Below are positions 1 to 11,115 of a stretch of DNA of 50,047 nucleotides, in pieces. Location of the stretch: assembly GCA_001931905.2 (NCBI GenBank), contig MSJI02000202.1, forward strand, positions 1 to 50,047, written 5' to 3'. Made by a program: the position numbers and the translations under genes. The notes beneath the pieces were generated by a model. It worked only from the letters and a program-made list of their open reading frames with translations. It made no database searches and was not told the DNA's origin. Each line of letters opens with the position of its first letter. Positions within the stretch are counted from its first letter, which is position 1. The stretch comes from Cladosporium sp. IMV 00045 (taxonomy: Eukaryota > Ascomycota > Dothideomycetes > Cladosporiales > Cladosporiaceae).

Positions 1-1231
1 CTATCGGACGGGGTTTGTTGGCACGAAGGTCTTTGAGGTAGCTTGCTGCGGGCACAGAGCGTGAGTCTTCTTCTTGCACGACCGGGCATTCTCCTGATCT
101 TGAGCCCCCAAACAGAGCACGCCGAGCCTGGATAGAAGGAGATACATGAGACTGCTGACCCATTTGATCCTCGGACATGTACGAAGGAGCAGGCATGGCC
201 CGTCCCTGGCTGCCCAACATGACTCTGGTTGGCAGTTGGAGGATGCTGGTCGACGGTCGAGGCGGAGACGACAGGAATGCTCAACCGGCAGGCCGGTATG
301 AGAGCATTGGGTCGCGCTGGTAGCACACGATGATATGGGCGGTGTGAAAGAGGCACGCACGAACAGAACAATTGAAGGATAGCACGGGGAAAGCAAACGG
401 TCGCTAGCAAAGATTGGATGATTGCAATTCTTCAGGTAGCACGTTCAAAGGTCCAAGCTGTTCTCGTTTGGAAGCTCGCTCGCTCGCTCTGCTCCGGCCA
501 AACAAAGGTTGCGGGGGACAACAAGCAGCAAGCCAACTCTATCGACGTAGGAGACCCTGTTCGAATGACGATATCACACCGACGACATCGTGAAACTATA
601 TTTGTATCGAGATAATAAAATTGAGCCGAGCAGGGATTGCCTGCTGGCATTTCTACAAACTCGGCCATTACGAGGGCAAGATCTGAGGTTCCAATTCATT
701 TGCGCGACACTAGTTACTACATCTTCTTACCACTCTTCGACAACTAGCAACATTGCCTACATGTACGTGTAATAACTCTCAAATCTATCGGGCGACATCG
801 AGGTATGCAAGCAAAATTCAGCCCCACAGCATTTTCATTTCATGCCTTCACTCTATCATAGCAGCGACTTGCTCGAGAAGATAGCTTCCACGCGTCAAAA
901 AGAATCGATCGGTATAATCTAACGACAACCCACTGAATCATTCATTCAGTCGAGATCGAGTGGAGCCCCGTCAATGACGAACAACGTACGACCGAAGAAT
1001 GCTATCAGATATGGCTGGCGACAAGACGTGACCGAATGAATCGTCCACTCTGTACAGACTATTGAAGACCACCCCGATGCAAAGCTGCCAGGTTGTTGAT
1101 CAAACCCCACGCACCGCAATGAATCTCCATTTTCGTCTAAAGACAAAACACCCCCAAGTTTATTTCCCAAAGTTTGTCCATTAAAGACTGTAACAATAAC
1201 GATCAACCATCTATCCACCCAACCCACCCAC
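1..1231. other. left-edge intergenic region, no convincing gene
   Basis: Short open frames exist on both strands here, but none has a recognisable motif, a coherent codon pattern or a believable splice partner. A gene reaching in from outside the window cannot be excluded for the first few hundred bases. The right end is the 3' flank of the patatin-like gene, whose stop lies at 1232. Confidence 0.5.
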
Positions 1232-3031
1232 CTACACCCTCCCAGCAACCTTACCCGCACTCGCCGCCCTCGCCTTCCTCCTCTTAACAACCTTCCTCCC
1301 ATTCCTCCCCGCGCCTCTCCCCCCCTCGCCAGCCAAATTCGCCCTCCTTACTAACTGATAACCCTTCTCCAACTCCTGCTCCACGCTCAACCTCACAGCC
1401 AAATGCGCTGCATTAGGCCAAACGCTCTTCTCCCCCCTCTCGATCCAATGATTAATCTCGCCCTGCGTCGGATTGCGCAGCAAGCGCGCCCAGTCCGAGA
1501 GGCGGATTTCCGGCACGAGCGTGAGCGCCGGCCCGGGCACGATTTCGTCCATGAGGAGGCGTTTCACGCCCGGTGTGAGAAGGCCTAGGATGTCCAGTTG
1601 GCGCAGCCGGTGCTGGAATTCCCATAGCATGAAGCGCGAGAAGATGGCGAAGGCGCTGGTGCGGAAGCGCCGCAGGGAGGGGTACAGGAAGGGCGCGATG
1701 TAGGGTCTCGCTTGGGAGACGATGAAGTGGTCGACGTTGAAGAGCTCGCCGAGACGCGAGAGGGGGGATTCCTTCGGCATGCCCGGGGAGGAGCGGTAGG
1801 GTCGATTGCTTGGGGGGAAGGTTTCGTAGGGGACGGTTTGCCCGGAGGAGTCTTTGCACATGAGCCGGATGGGGGCTTTGGAGCGGTTGGCGGCGTTGGA
1901 GACCAGGGCGGCGGACCAGATGAGTACGTGCGGTGCGGTCAGGTAGTTTAGCAGGGTGATGGCGCCGGGGCCCGAGGGGGAGATGGTGATGTTGAGGATG
2001 CGCTGGGTTTTGTTGTAGGCTTCCTCGAACGTCATCTCGCCCACGTTGGCGCGCACGCTTTGTTCCAGCACTTCCGGGTCGAGGATGAAGCCGGATTTGA
2101 AGAATCGCATGGCGCGGCGGTGGAGGGTCTGCAGCCACAGCCAGGCGCCTTCTCCGTTCGCTTTGGCGGCCGCTCGCTCTGAGGAGGCCGCGAAAGCGCC
2201 CAGGTCTATCTTCTCGCCGCTGAGACAGGCCAGCAGCTCGTTCTCGGTGTGCACTCCAACCCACGCCGCCATCAGAGCGCCCGTAGCGGTGCCGGCGATG
2301 ATGCGTGGCAAGAGACCGCGTTGGTACATGGCCTTTACCACGCCCAAGTGACAGAGACCGAATATTGAACCGCCTTGCAGCACCAGCACTGTTCGACCGT
2401 AAGCCATGCGAGCGTCGTGCAGCACGTCCAGCTTCATCTGCGGTGTCAGTCCTTCCTCGAGAGGAAGAGCCGTGGGCCACGTAGCGAAATGCCGGATAGC
2501 CTCGACGACGAGAGACAGATAATCCTCGATCATGAGTTTCGTTCCGGCATTGGCCTTGCTGTACAACTTCGGGTTGAGGATGCCGCCTATATTCCGCGTG
2601 AGGCCAGAGCGCAAGATGTCGTGGATGTGCATGATGTCCCCATTGTCAGTGGCATCGGCCAGGGCACTTTCCAGCATCTCAGTCCGCTCGGCTATGAGGC
2701 CGGTGTTGTAGTAGTTGTGAGGATAGTCGGCTGGGGAGGTTCGCCACATGTCGTTTCCGAGCAGGCGGTCGAGTTGTAGCGCTGAGGCGTGCCATTCTTC
2801 AAACTCCCTGGCGGCGTGGAGGGTTTCGATTAGCAGGCGTTTGTCGCCTTTTGTTGTCATCCAATGCCAGAGGCGCTGATGTGGGAATTTGAGGTCAGTG
2901 ATCGCATGTCAAGATACATGCAGTGTGTGCATGTTGTATCGTCGGTCTGCCCTCACCTCTAGCCAAAAGAGACCGATCTTGCGAACCAGCCAAATGCACG
3001 TCTGGAAGAAGCCCAAAACGCCTTGCGCCAT
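1232..3031 (-). CDS. Tgl4/SDP1-type patatin-like protein (DUF3336 + patatin), catalytic residues missing
   Basis: Two exons: 3031-2957 (25 codons) and 2875-1232, with an 81-bp intron 2956-2876 starting GTGAG and ending CAG. The protein is 572 residues. The first exon gives a hydrophobic/aromatic N-terminus running into RLWHWMTT, as is usual just before DUF3336 in this family. DUF3336 covers roughly residues 30-185 and the patatin core about 185-420. Known relatives (yeast Tgl3/4/5, plant SDP1) are lipid-droplet triacylglycerol lipases with a Ser-Asp dyad, GxSxG and DGx. Here the glycine-rich loop LVLQGGSIFG and the RLGELFNVDHFIVSQ block are kept. The nucleophile elbow, however, reads GTATG (Ala at about 222) and the DGx position reads Ser-Pro (about 388-389). 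The C-terminus is Arg/Lys/Gly-rich. By the known mechanism the protein should be unable to hydrolyse lipid; a scaffold or regulatory role is inference. The ORF is intact, so it is not an obvious pseudogene. Confidence 0.85.
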
Positions 3032-3750
3032 GGCGTCCCTCGACCACCCCATAGGTGCTGGAGGTGTCGCCGGAGCAGGATTGATTGATGTTCACGATAT
3101 TCGATGTGCTCCACTGCTGATGTTGAGTCCCATAAATTGGAATGAGGATAGTGTGATAAGAAGGATAATGAAGATAAAAAGGCAGGAGAGCTTCCTTATG
3201 CGTGTCGCACTGCTTTGGCCCATCTTCTTCCCCATCCAAGCCCATCTTCACATGTCAGAGAACGGAAACAGCCCACCCCGCTGTCGGTGGGCGCCTTCTC
3301 GCCTCCGTGCTCGCGCAACGGCTGGGTTGGAGAACCTGTTGTTTCTGACCAATATCGATCAAGTGGTCAGGATTAATTGGACGTTGTTGATTGTATAACT
3401 TTTGTCAAGCTCATTTACAATTTTGAAGCTCAGTCGTAGCTTTTGATGAAGCGTTGGTGGAAAGAGGCCCAGATGCAGTCTAGATTTTGAATCATTGATC
3501 CGGAAAATACATAGAGTAGTAAAAATAAGGGTATTTAGAAAAGACAAAACCGAGCCCGCCGTTTTCGCTAGATGCCGCCATGCCTGACGAGAACGAGAAT
3601 AAGAAAAAGTATAACATGAGAACGCCGCGCTTCCACTAAAGAAATTCCCCGCCCCGTCGTCCTTTCGAGTTGAATTGAGGGCGAGATCCGAGGCAATAAT
3701 ACGATAGAGAGAAGAAGAAAGAAAAGGCAGGAACGAACAGGCAAGAATGC
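3032..3750. other. intergenic, patatin promoter and glutaredoxin 3' flank
   Basis: This holds the upstream region of the minus-strand patatin-like gene and the 3' flank of the minus-strand glutaredoxin gene. Short frames on both strands lack motifs. I see no RNA gene or repeat. Confidence 0.5.
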
Positions 3751-4802
3751 TCACGCCTTAAACCTGACCTCCCTCCTGTTCCCATCATCATCCTCACCCA
3801 GACCTTCACCCTCCTTGACTTCCACCTTCTTGACTTCCATGATCCTCTTACCGCCCAGCTCTTTCACCTTGACCTCCAGCGTGCCCGTCTCGTCCAGAGC
3901 AGCCACGTCATCCCCACCACCAATCGACTTGCCGTTGATCAGGACGTTGGGGACGGTGCGCCGGCCGGTGGATCTCTTCAGCGCGGCTTGAAGGCCTGCA
4001 CCGAGAGGGTGGAGGTCGAGTTCGACGACGTAGGGTGGTGGTGTTATTGTGTAGCGCGAGAGGAGGATGTTCTGCGGGGAAGAAGGATCGTGTTAGTTGA
4101 TGAGGTGGCTTTGAATGCAGGGGTTTCGGTTAGAGGGTGGTTCGGCAAGAAACGTACCTTTGCCTTCTTCGAGAAGGGACAGTAGGATTTAGAGAAAATG
4201 ATGATCGGCCCTTTCTTCAGAATCGAGTTCATTTCGGTCTCGATCTCGTGCTCGAATTCCGTCTCTTCCTCTTCCTTCTCGTTGCTCTTGGAAGCGACGC
4301 TGCTCTCTCGCGACTTCGCCGCACCGCCATTGCCCACGCGGGCTACGCCGTCGTCGTCGGCATTGGGATTGACGACGACCTTGCCTCCATTGCCGCCGTT
4401 TCCATCCGAGGGCATCATCTTGCGTCCAGCGACGGGTTTCCCCTCCGGAGCAGCAGCGGCAGGGGCTTCCTGAGCCTTGACGCTGTGTTCTGATCCGGCA
4501 GTGTCCTCGACGATCGGCTTTTGTTTGGCCGCGCCCATGGCTTTCTCGTGCTCTTCTTGAATTCTAGCAACGCGGTCCGCGCGGGTTTTTTCTTCGGCTA
4601 TGAGAGCTTCTCGCGCTTCGGTGTCATGTCGGGTTTGAATCGCGGCGACGGTTCGTGTGTAGAATTGCGAGTTGTAGGTGTTGCTGGCGCCGTGGGTGAC
4701 GTAGAGGATTGTGAGGGTTGCGAAAAGAGCCAGTAAGAGGGCTGTCTTCAATCGACGGGTTGGAGGCATTTCTGCGGGAGTTGGATTGTGAAAGATAGGC
4801 AA
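3751..4802 (-). CDS. membrane-anchored monothiol glutaredoxin (Grx6/Grx7-like)
   Basis: Two exons: 4802-4158 and 4071-3751, with an intron 4157-4072 (GTACGT...GCAG). The protein is 321 residues. A signal anchor lies near residues 20-37, followed by a long charged, low-complexity linker to about residue 185, then a C-terminal glutaredoxin domain. The active site is CPFS (Cys208), a monothiol motif with Ser in place of the second Cys. After the splice come TVPNVLI and IGGGDD, the cis-Pro and GG motifs of glutaredoxins. Yeast Grx6/Grx7 are single-pass proteins of the ER/Golgi lumen with the same architecture, so a role in early secretory-pathway thiol or iron-sulfur redox chemistry is likely. 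The start could also be Met12, which sits closer to the membrane segment. The linker is longer than in yeast. Confidence 0.9.
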
Positions 4803-6196
4803 TTGGACCGATCGCAGTCTTGAGGGGAGTTGATATTATGATTTACTGAAGATGTTTGTGTCTTTGAAGGTGTCGAAGGTGATCAACAGGGTTTGCCAGA
4901 ATAGATATGCAGTGGTAACTGTTGAGTATTCTATTTGCGGTTTACAGGGAAGGTGTTCGTGCGGCGGGGCGTGATGAAACAGCTAAGAAGCAGGTGTTTT
5001 AACCGCCGAGATGCTTTGCGCTGGCTGTCGTCGTGCTTGCTTGGAGGAGGGGCGGGCGGACTTGGTATGTCTTGCTGCGTCGTTACACCACTGCGACAGT
5101 AATAGAAGGCAAGGAAAGCATGCGGCAAGAAGGGCCAGACAAGAGAGGGAAAGAGATGGACTTGAGCAGGCAGAACAGCATGGCAGGATCGGCAAGGTCA
5201 TGTGTCAATACCTCACCTCCTAGATTGAGTATTAGCCCTCCTCGGCCTCTCACTAACAAAACGCCCCATCTCGTCACGCTTGATGCCCAGGTTCCCCGCG
5301 ATTTCCACACCTGGCCCGTCAACGCTAGGAGAATGGTCGCCCTTTAGTCTCCCGGTACCTGCGCCAGCGTCAATCATTTGGAGGTTAGTCAATTAGTGGC
5401 CAAGCAAAATCTTGCGGTAAGCACGGCAGCAAGGCAGGCAGGGCGGACAAGGCCAGCCATGAGAAGGGGGTTGCTGGTGCTTCCCGAGGGGATACAACAA
5501 CCAAGCCTATATGTCGACCATGTCAAGATTTCGTGTGGAATATGAGACAAGGCCAAGCTGCTGTGCACCTCACCGCTCCAGCCCAAGTTATTCTTGCCAG
5601 GACTTAAAGAAAGCAGACATGATCGGAAGAGCAAGGCGCATCCTCGTGGGCTGTCATTGGATAAAGGCGTGTTGTCTGTTTCTGACATACAAGTGGAACG
5701 AAATGGTTATGCTCAAGCCATTGTTGCCGCAGTGGAGGCTGGAGGATCCATCGCTTGTCTTTCCGCGGCTGTCCGTTGTTATATCATTATTGCAACTAGA
5801 CTTTGATCATCGTGATTGCTGTGGTCCTGTCGAAGTACTCTCCGCGGCGTGTCTCGGATTCGACCAAGTCATGAATCCGTGCGGTATCTCTGACGTCGAG
5901 CATCGCTTTTTCCACACGCTCAGTTGCATGTCAGGTATCGATACGAGCATTCAAGCAGAACTTGTAATTATGTGAGGAATGCTGCTAGGTATCCAAAAGT
6001 TTTTCAAGAAGACAAGATATTAAATATATAGGTATTATTGTATGGAATAATACATACCAATCGATATCCAGCCAGTCTTCCAAGGCAGGCTTCTCGGCTT
6101 CGAAAGAAAAGCCGCGAAAAGCCACAAGCACAACTTCATACCCAGCTCCAACCTCCAATCCTTGCACCTAACTCCAACCACACACAAGGAGCAATC
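4803..6196. other. divergent intergenic region between glutaredoxin and MYND genes
   Basis: This holds both upstream regions. A 154-codon frame at 5511-5975 (+) and others have no motif and no coding-like codon pattern. The stretch around 6010-6060 is AT-rich. I see nothing else specific. Confidence 0.5.
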
Positions 6197-6601
6197 ATGG
6201 CGTCCTCCTCCTCATCCACCGAGCAAGGTGAGCGCACCTCCAACCCTCCCAAGCCTTGAACATAAACACACCCAAAAAACCGAAAGGAAAAAGAACCCAC
6301 CCACCAACATATTCTTCTCTCTCCAGGCCCATCATCACCCGCCCCACCAACCTGCGCCAAATGCTCCAAGCCAGAACCCAACCCTGAGGAGCCGACGCTG
6401 CTCAAACCCTGCATCGCGTGCAAGAGCGTGTCCTACTGCTCGCGCGACTGCAAGAAAGCCGACACGAAAACCCACAAGAAAGTCTGCGCCGCCGAGGCCC
6501 AGAAGTACATGCAGACGGCCGACGTCAAGATGGCTTCCAAGCAGGCTCCGACCAAGGATGCGCATCGGGGTGGATTACAGAAGTGGCAGTTCGATACTTG
6601 A
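6197..6601 (+). CDS. small MYND zinc-finger protein
   Basis: Two exons: 6197-6227 (10 codons plus 1 base) and 6327-6601, with a 99-bp intron GTGAGC...CCAG. The protein is 101 residues. Almost all of it is one MYND finger with all eight ligands: Cys20, Cys23, Cys39, Cys42, Cys48, Cys52, His60 and Cys64, with the hallmark YCSRDCKK. The spacing between the first two Cys pairs (15 residues) is somewhat long. A short Lys/Gln-rich tail follows. MYND fingers bind proline-rich peptides and recruit partners. A free-standing finger of this size has no catalytic domain, so an adaptor role is the most that can be said. The start follows an AT-rich leader and is the only ATG that splices in frame to the finger. 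Confidence 0.85.
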
Positions 6602-7101
6602 GTGGGGGAAGTGTCGTGGTTTGAAGGGGTGCCTAGGGGTCACTTCGAGTTCAGATGGGGCTGTGGATGGAATATTGATTGACATGAGGCGGCGCAGCAA
6701 GATGGAGAAGAAAGCTTCTTGCAATGCTTTTGGGAAGACAATGGGAGAGGGACCTAGATGCGCAGAAGCAAGGGGGGATCCAAAGCGCATGGCGGAATAG
6801 GACGATGATAATGACCGAGACGAAAGCATAAAACAGAATCCAAAAGCGAGAAAAAGCACTTCGACCGCAAGCGATCAATTATACAAGGTGCTGACTCCGT
6901 CGTTCTCAACAATGCCATGCATTAGCTGCTCACAACCAGGAAATACAGAGAATTGGAGATATCACCCTGACGAGATTTCGCGTGCATATCCGACACACAT
7001 CAAAACCAGTGCAAAACGGGACGCCAGTGTCTTCGACTTAGAACGATGAAACCCAGAAAAATCGAACAAGAAAGACCCCCCCAAGCAGTCAATGAAATCC
7101 A
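6602..7101. other. convergent intergenic region
   Basis: This is the 3' flank of the MYND gene and of the weak minus-strand ORF at 7102-7527. No further feature is seen. Confidence 0.4.
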
Positions 7102-7527
7102 TCATACCACATTCCCAACTCTCCACCGCCTACTGCTGCCCTGTTGCGTCGGCGCGCCCATCTCTCGCGTCGCTCGCTGGTCTGATCGCCAGCGCTGCCA
7201 CCAGCTGCGTTTCTGTTCTGCCGCTGGTGGTGGTGGTGGCGGACCCATTATTGAGCGCACTGCGGCCGCGGATGCTGGGCTTGTCGATGATGGTGAAGGC
7301 TTTCCAGAGGGATCGTTGGGTTCCTCTCTTGACGCAGGTTTGTGTGTCGCACCAGTTCCCGAAGTAGAGTGGGTTTGGTGTTGCGGTGAGGATCGTTGAC
7401 TGCTGGTCGGTGCGGCATCGATAGGCGCGTCTTTGGAAGATGATGTTGGCATTGATTTTGGCCTTCTGTTGATGATACCGTTGAATAACGTCGTTGACTT
7501 CTCGGCTGACGATCCAACGGAAAGCAT
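7102..7527 (-). CDS. hypothetical Ser/Pro-rich disordered protein (weak)
   Basis: This is a 141-codon frame with an ATG and a TGA stop and no similarity I recognise. It is rich in Ser, Thr, Pro and Ala, has a PPPPPP run, and carries a basic/aromatic patch SWWQRWR near the C-terminus, a mix typical of disordered fungal proteins. A second minus-strand frame over 7130-7726 is also open and has coding-like third positions, but it contains no ATG, so it would need an upstream exon that I could not find. Only one can be the main product. The locus is divergent from the glycine-zipper gene at 7871. Confidence 0.3.
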   Translation of the reverse strand: MLSVGSSAEKSTTLFNGIINRRPKSMPTSSSKDAPIDAAPTSSQRSSPQHQTHSTSGTGATHKPASREEPNDPSGKPSPSSTSPASAAAVRSIMGPPPPPPAAEQKRSWWQRWRSDQRATREMGAPTQQGSSRRWRVGNVV

Positions 7528-7870
7528 TTGACGCTCTATCTCTGGAAGCTGCCCGTTTGAATGACAATTTTGTTAGCAGACAAGGCGCAATTTCTAGTCT
7601 TCTATCTTGAGGGCCATCGTGTGACCATTTTCCTTGTCGAAGGATTAGCCTAACAACACGCCATGTGGAGCCGTCGGGTCCAAACGTGTAGCAACGTGAA
7701 CGATCGTCAACAAAGTGATAGGTCACACAGAGCCGAAGGATGAGACTTCCTCCTGGAACACGTAATCAGGTAAATATAGAATTGGTTTTAGAATTCTATA
7801 ATACTACGATCAATCTTCAATTCCATTTAACCCGTCGCTGACCCAACCTCGATAAAACAAAATCGAAAAC

Positions 7871-8143
7871 ATGTCACAAAAACAACAGTCGATCCTACCA
7901 ACCACGACTCCCCAAGACAAACTTTCGGTCCACAGCGCAGATGACCAAGACAACAACGCCAACTCTCTGCAAAATGCACCGCCTTACAAACGACAGCTGA
8001 AAACTTGGGACGATGTCAGACAAGAATGGCGCTCAGGCTCTCGCATGCGAGTCGTCAAATATTACTTTCTATGGTTCGCGATCGGGGCTGTGATCGGTGC
8101 TGTGATTGGGGTGATTATTGGACTCATTTTCAGGTATACATGA
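7871..8143 (+). CDS. small single-pass membrane protein with a C-terminal glycine zipper
   Basis: This is a 90-residue, single-exon protein. Residues 1-45 are polar and Gln/Asn/Asp-rich. Residues 46-62 form a basic juxtamembrane stretch, and about 64-88 form one transmembrane helix ending two residues before the stop. In that helix Gly72, Gly76, Gly80 and Gly84 fall every fourth residue (GxxxGxxxGxxxG), a perfect glycine zipper that favours tight helix packing or oligomerisation. With no signal peptide and the helix at the very end, tail-anchored insertion with a cytosolic N-terminus is likely. I do not recognise the family, so no function is assigned. The start context AAAACATG is good. Confidence 0.7.
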   Translation: MSQKQQSILPTTTPQDKLSVHSADDQDNNANSLQNAPPYKRQLKTWDDVRQEWRSGSRMRVVKYYFLWFAIGAVIGAVIGVIIGLIFRYT

Positions 8144-9711
8144 AGTGAAGTGGTCGATTGGGGAGGGCTTTGGGAGGGCTTGATGATGTGGGGTTTTGTT
8201 TTGTAACGAGTATTGTGATACCACTGCGACTTGGACGCGCAATTGATTTGCCAACTAGTTCGACTGCTTACTTGTGCTGGCATTGTCTTCATCATGTGAA
8301 GGATGCCCCAGGCGAGACGTGTGACAAGTGAGTGTTGGCTTTGAGAGCTCGCCTTGTCGCTAAGGTGTTTTGATGATCTTCCACAACACTGCTGACCGCA
8401 GCATTTTCTGGGCAGACTGCCTCTCAACTTCTCAACCGTGACACAGCTCTCATCACGATATCATCACAAGCCTGCACATGTTCGTACTCAACGGCCCAAC
8501 AGAACATATGTTAACGAGCTGAGTTGATCGACACTGCCGGTACGGCATCAGAAACGACACATTAGAACACCTCTGGACGGTATACTGCACTCCGGACTGA
8601 GACTTCACATGCCAGAAGCATACAGGCAGCCATGGTGGTCTGACATGGCTGAATCCGAGAGGACGCGCAGCAACTTTCAGCTTTCATATCACATGTCGCT
8701 CGGCAGCGCTTGCTCACTGGCAGGAACATGGTCTGGATTCCGTCTTGGATGCAAATTGAGCTCGTCTCATACATATGGACCCATGCACATGCGGAATTCA
8801 CACACGGGGAACTGGTTCACCAGGCCGGTCGCTTGGAGTGCAGGTGGCTGGTTTCTTGCATACGCACGAGCGCGGGGAAGTTGATTGTGATGGGCAACGT
8901 AGGCTGCAGCATCTGTTGGACCTCAGGGCTCAGCTACCCGGATCCTCATATCATGTCTCTAGCAGAACGGTTTGGAGACATCGTTCTTTGGATCTCAAAA
9001 TGATTCTAAAGAGATATGGATCCCCAGCCCCCTTTTTAGCTTTCTGGTTCTTGTCAAGTTTTCGACATGCCACGAGCGACTGTGAAAGCAACATGAAAGC
9101 AACACCAAGCGCTGAGGATTGGTAGTGTTCCTTCCTTCTGAATCGATCTCTATTACTGCTTACCCTCATATACAGACGCAGCCACTCAGGTAGCTCCGAG
9201 CTAAGCTGCCGTCTGTATATTGATCCAATGCCAAGATGACTGCAGGTACTTCCGTAGCCTAAGCATTTGGTACGTACAGCAGCTCATCATCCTTCATTTA
9301 CGTTCATGTCGGTATGTTTGTGTCTTTCTCACCAGCGTCAAACGCCCACCTATCATTCTGGCCTCTGTGATGCCAATGAACCGAAGCGAATACGTAAAGG
9401 ATTGAACGTCGCATGAGCTGATGAATCGGCACTCACCTCCCGGGAGCCGTCTCCACAACCAAACACCAGGAGAGAACCTAAAGCAAGCATGATGTGAGAC
9501 TCCATGCTCAGGCATTGAGACTGGCGCAATCCAGCCAGCCTCAGCAATGAACATACGATCAGCTTCAGCTCGAGCAGTGGAGCAACTCCCGTATCCATAC
9601 ACGCTGTCCATAAAGCTGTCAAGTGTGCTCGCTATTGACAATTATCGTAGTTCATCATACTGAAACATCACACAATCAGAAAACTCGTACACACTTCTTT
9701 GCAAAGCCAAA
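8144..9711. other. long intergenic region upstream of the FAD oxidase
   Basis: About 1.6 kb lies between the glycine-zipper gene and the FAD oxidase, both on the plus strand. Several 60-115-codon frames occur on both strands, but none has motifs or splice partners. It presumably includes the oxidase promoter. A CGATCAGCT copy occurs near 9557 (see the inverted-repeat entry at 12492). Confidence 0.5.
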
Positions 9712-11115
9712 ATGCTTTCTCTTGTCAACTGGAACGATGAGATCAGGTTCGACGTCCCGGACAGCAAGTTCAAGAAGCCAGCCAATATCAGTGAAGTCCA
9801 AACCATCCTGAAAGAAGCCAATGCCAACAATGACAAGGTCAAGGTGATCGGAGCCATGCACTCCGTCACCCCTTGCTTTGTTGGTAGTGATATCGTATTG
9901 ACCAACGAGAAGATGAATCGGATTCTATCCATCGACAAGCAGAACCTCACTGTTACCGTCCAGCCCGGCGTGTCTCTCAACCAACTCTGTGACTACCTCA
10001 AACCACTTGGGTTCCAGCCTCCCGTTGTTCTTGAATGGGGCAACTTCCATTTCGGCGCTGTCAGCGGTACTCACGCCAACGACTCTTCTCTGGCCGATGG
10101 AGCGCAAGTTTCATCCTTTGTTGTTGGTGTCAAGCTTGTCACCTGCAGAGGGGAGCTGCTCGAAATCTCGGAAACACAGAACACCCAATACCTGCCTGCC
10201 ATCAGGTCCCATTTCGGCTTATTTGGCGTCGTGTGCGAAGTGACCCTTCGAATTTGGCCTGTCAGGTCTTTGCTGTTCACGTACGAGACCCAGAGCATTC
10301 GAGGATTCATGAACGACTTTGATGGGCAGATGAAGGAGTTGCGGGCGTCTTCCGATCAAGCCTTTGCCCTGCTCTTCCAGAACGTCGACACAATCCTCAT
10401 TCAGAAACGCAAATTCCAGGATGTCAACAAGTGGCCGCCTCACCCACTGACGAACTCACTCGAGAGCAAGGCAATCAATCTATTCACATCTCTGGTGCTC
10501 CCAGCCACCCAGGCTCTCGCTGGCCTCAACCTCCCAGCAGCCAATGCTGAAGCCTTGAGCAACTTCCTCGTCAAGGGCCCGCTCGACGCTCTCCGTGGAA
10601 GCGAATTCGTCATCAACCCCAATGACCGCGGCATTCTCTACGCCGAAGACGATCCCAACTTCGAGTTCCACGACTGGGCCTTCCCCGAGGAGAGATGGGT
10701 CGGCATGGTGCGCGCCTACAGGGATTTGCTCGATCGCTTCCGCAAGGACCGCGACTTCTTGATCACCCTGCCGACCATCGTCTACTTCATCAAGAAGGAC
10801 GAAAACTCCCTGCTCTCCCGCAGCAGGAACTCCAACATGGTCGTCGTCGACCCGGAGCACCACGACCCGCACGATCCGAGGTGGAAGGACTTCCGTAGGG
10901 CGTTCGGCGTGTTGGCCATGCAGCATGGCGGCATTCCACACATCAACAAGACTGTTGAAGCTGCGCAGACTTGGTACGCTAAGGCCTGCGATCAGAATGC
11001 TCTAAAGGAGTATTTGGCTCTGCGTAAGCAGTTTGATCCTAACGGAATGTTCCTCAACGATTTCTTTGAGAAGATGTTTGCTGGCCGTCTTGACATGCCT
11101 ACTGGTCGTCTTTGA
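9712..11115 (+). CDS. FAD-linked oxidase of the aldonolactone oxidase (ALO) type
   Basis: This is a 467-residue, single-exon protein. The N-terminal half is a PCMH-type FAD domain: VKVIGAMHS carries His50 at the position of the histidine that binds FAD covalently in many family members, then VQPGVSL, and GAVSGTHANDSS for the pyrophosphate loop. The C-terminal half is an ALO-like substrate domain ending in the conserved RKQFDPNGMFLN. No signal peptide or membrane helix is evident, so it is probably soluble and intracellular. Family members oxidise D-arabinono-1,4-lactone, L-gulonolactone or other alcohols, giving H2O2 from O2. The substrate here is unknown and it need not be the erythroascorbate enzyme. 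It lies next to two heme peroxidase-type genes, one of which could use its H2O2 (inference). Confidence 0.85.
   Translation: MLSLVNWNDEIRFDVPDSKFKKPANISEVQTILKEANANNDKVKVIGAMHSVTPCFVGSDIVLTNEKMNRILSIDKQNLTVTVQPGVSLNQLCDYLKPLGFQPPVVLEWGNFHFGAVSGTHANDSSLADGAQVSSFVVGVKLVTCRGELLEISETQNTQYLPAIRSHFGLFGVVCEVTLRIWPVRSLLFTYETQSIRGFMNDFDGQMKELRASSDQAFALLFQNVDTILIQKRKFQDVNKWPPHPLTNSLESKAINLFTSLVLPATQALAGLNLPAANAEALSNFLVKGPLDALRGSEFVINPNDRGILYAEDDPNFEFHDWAFPEERWVGMVRAYRDLLDRFRKDRDFLITLPTIVYFIKKDENSLLSRSRNSNMVVVDPEHHDPHDPRWKDFRRAFGVLAMQHGGIPHINKTVEAAQTWYAKACDQNALKEYLALRKQFDPNGMFLNDFFEKMFAGRLDMPTGRL

Noticed and set aside
1452..2480. 342-codon minus-strand frame overlapping the patatin gene
   Set aside because: It is a shifted frame of the patatin-like gene, Arg/His/Pro-rich and without domain signal.
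5511..5975. 154-codon plus-strand frame
   Set aside because: No motif, mixed codon use, and no splice partner. It is probably chance in a 1.4-kb divergent intergenic region.
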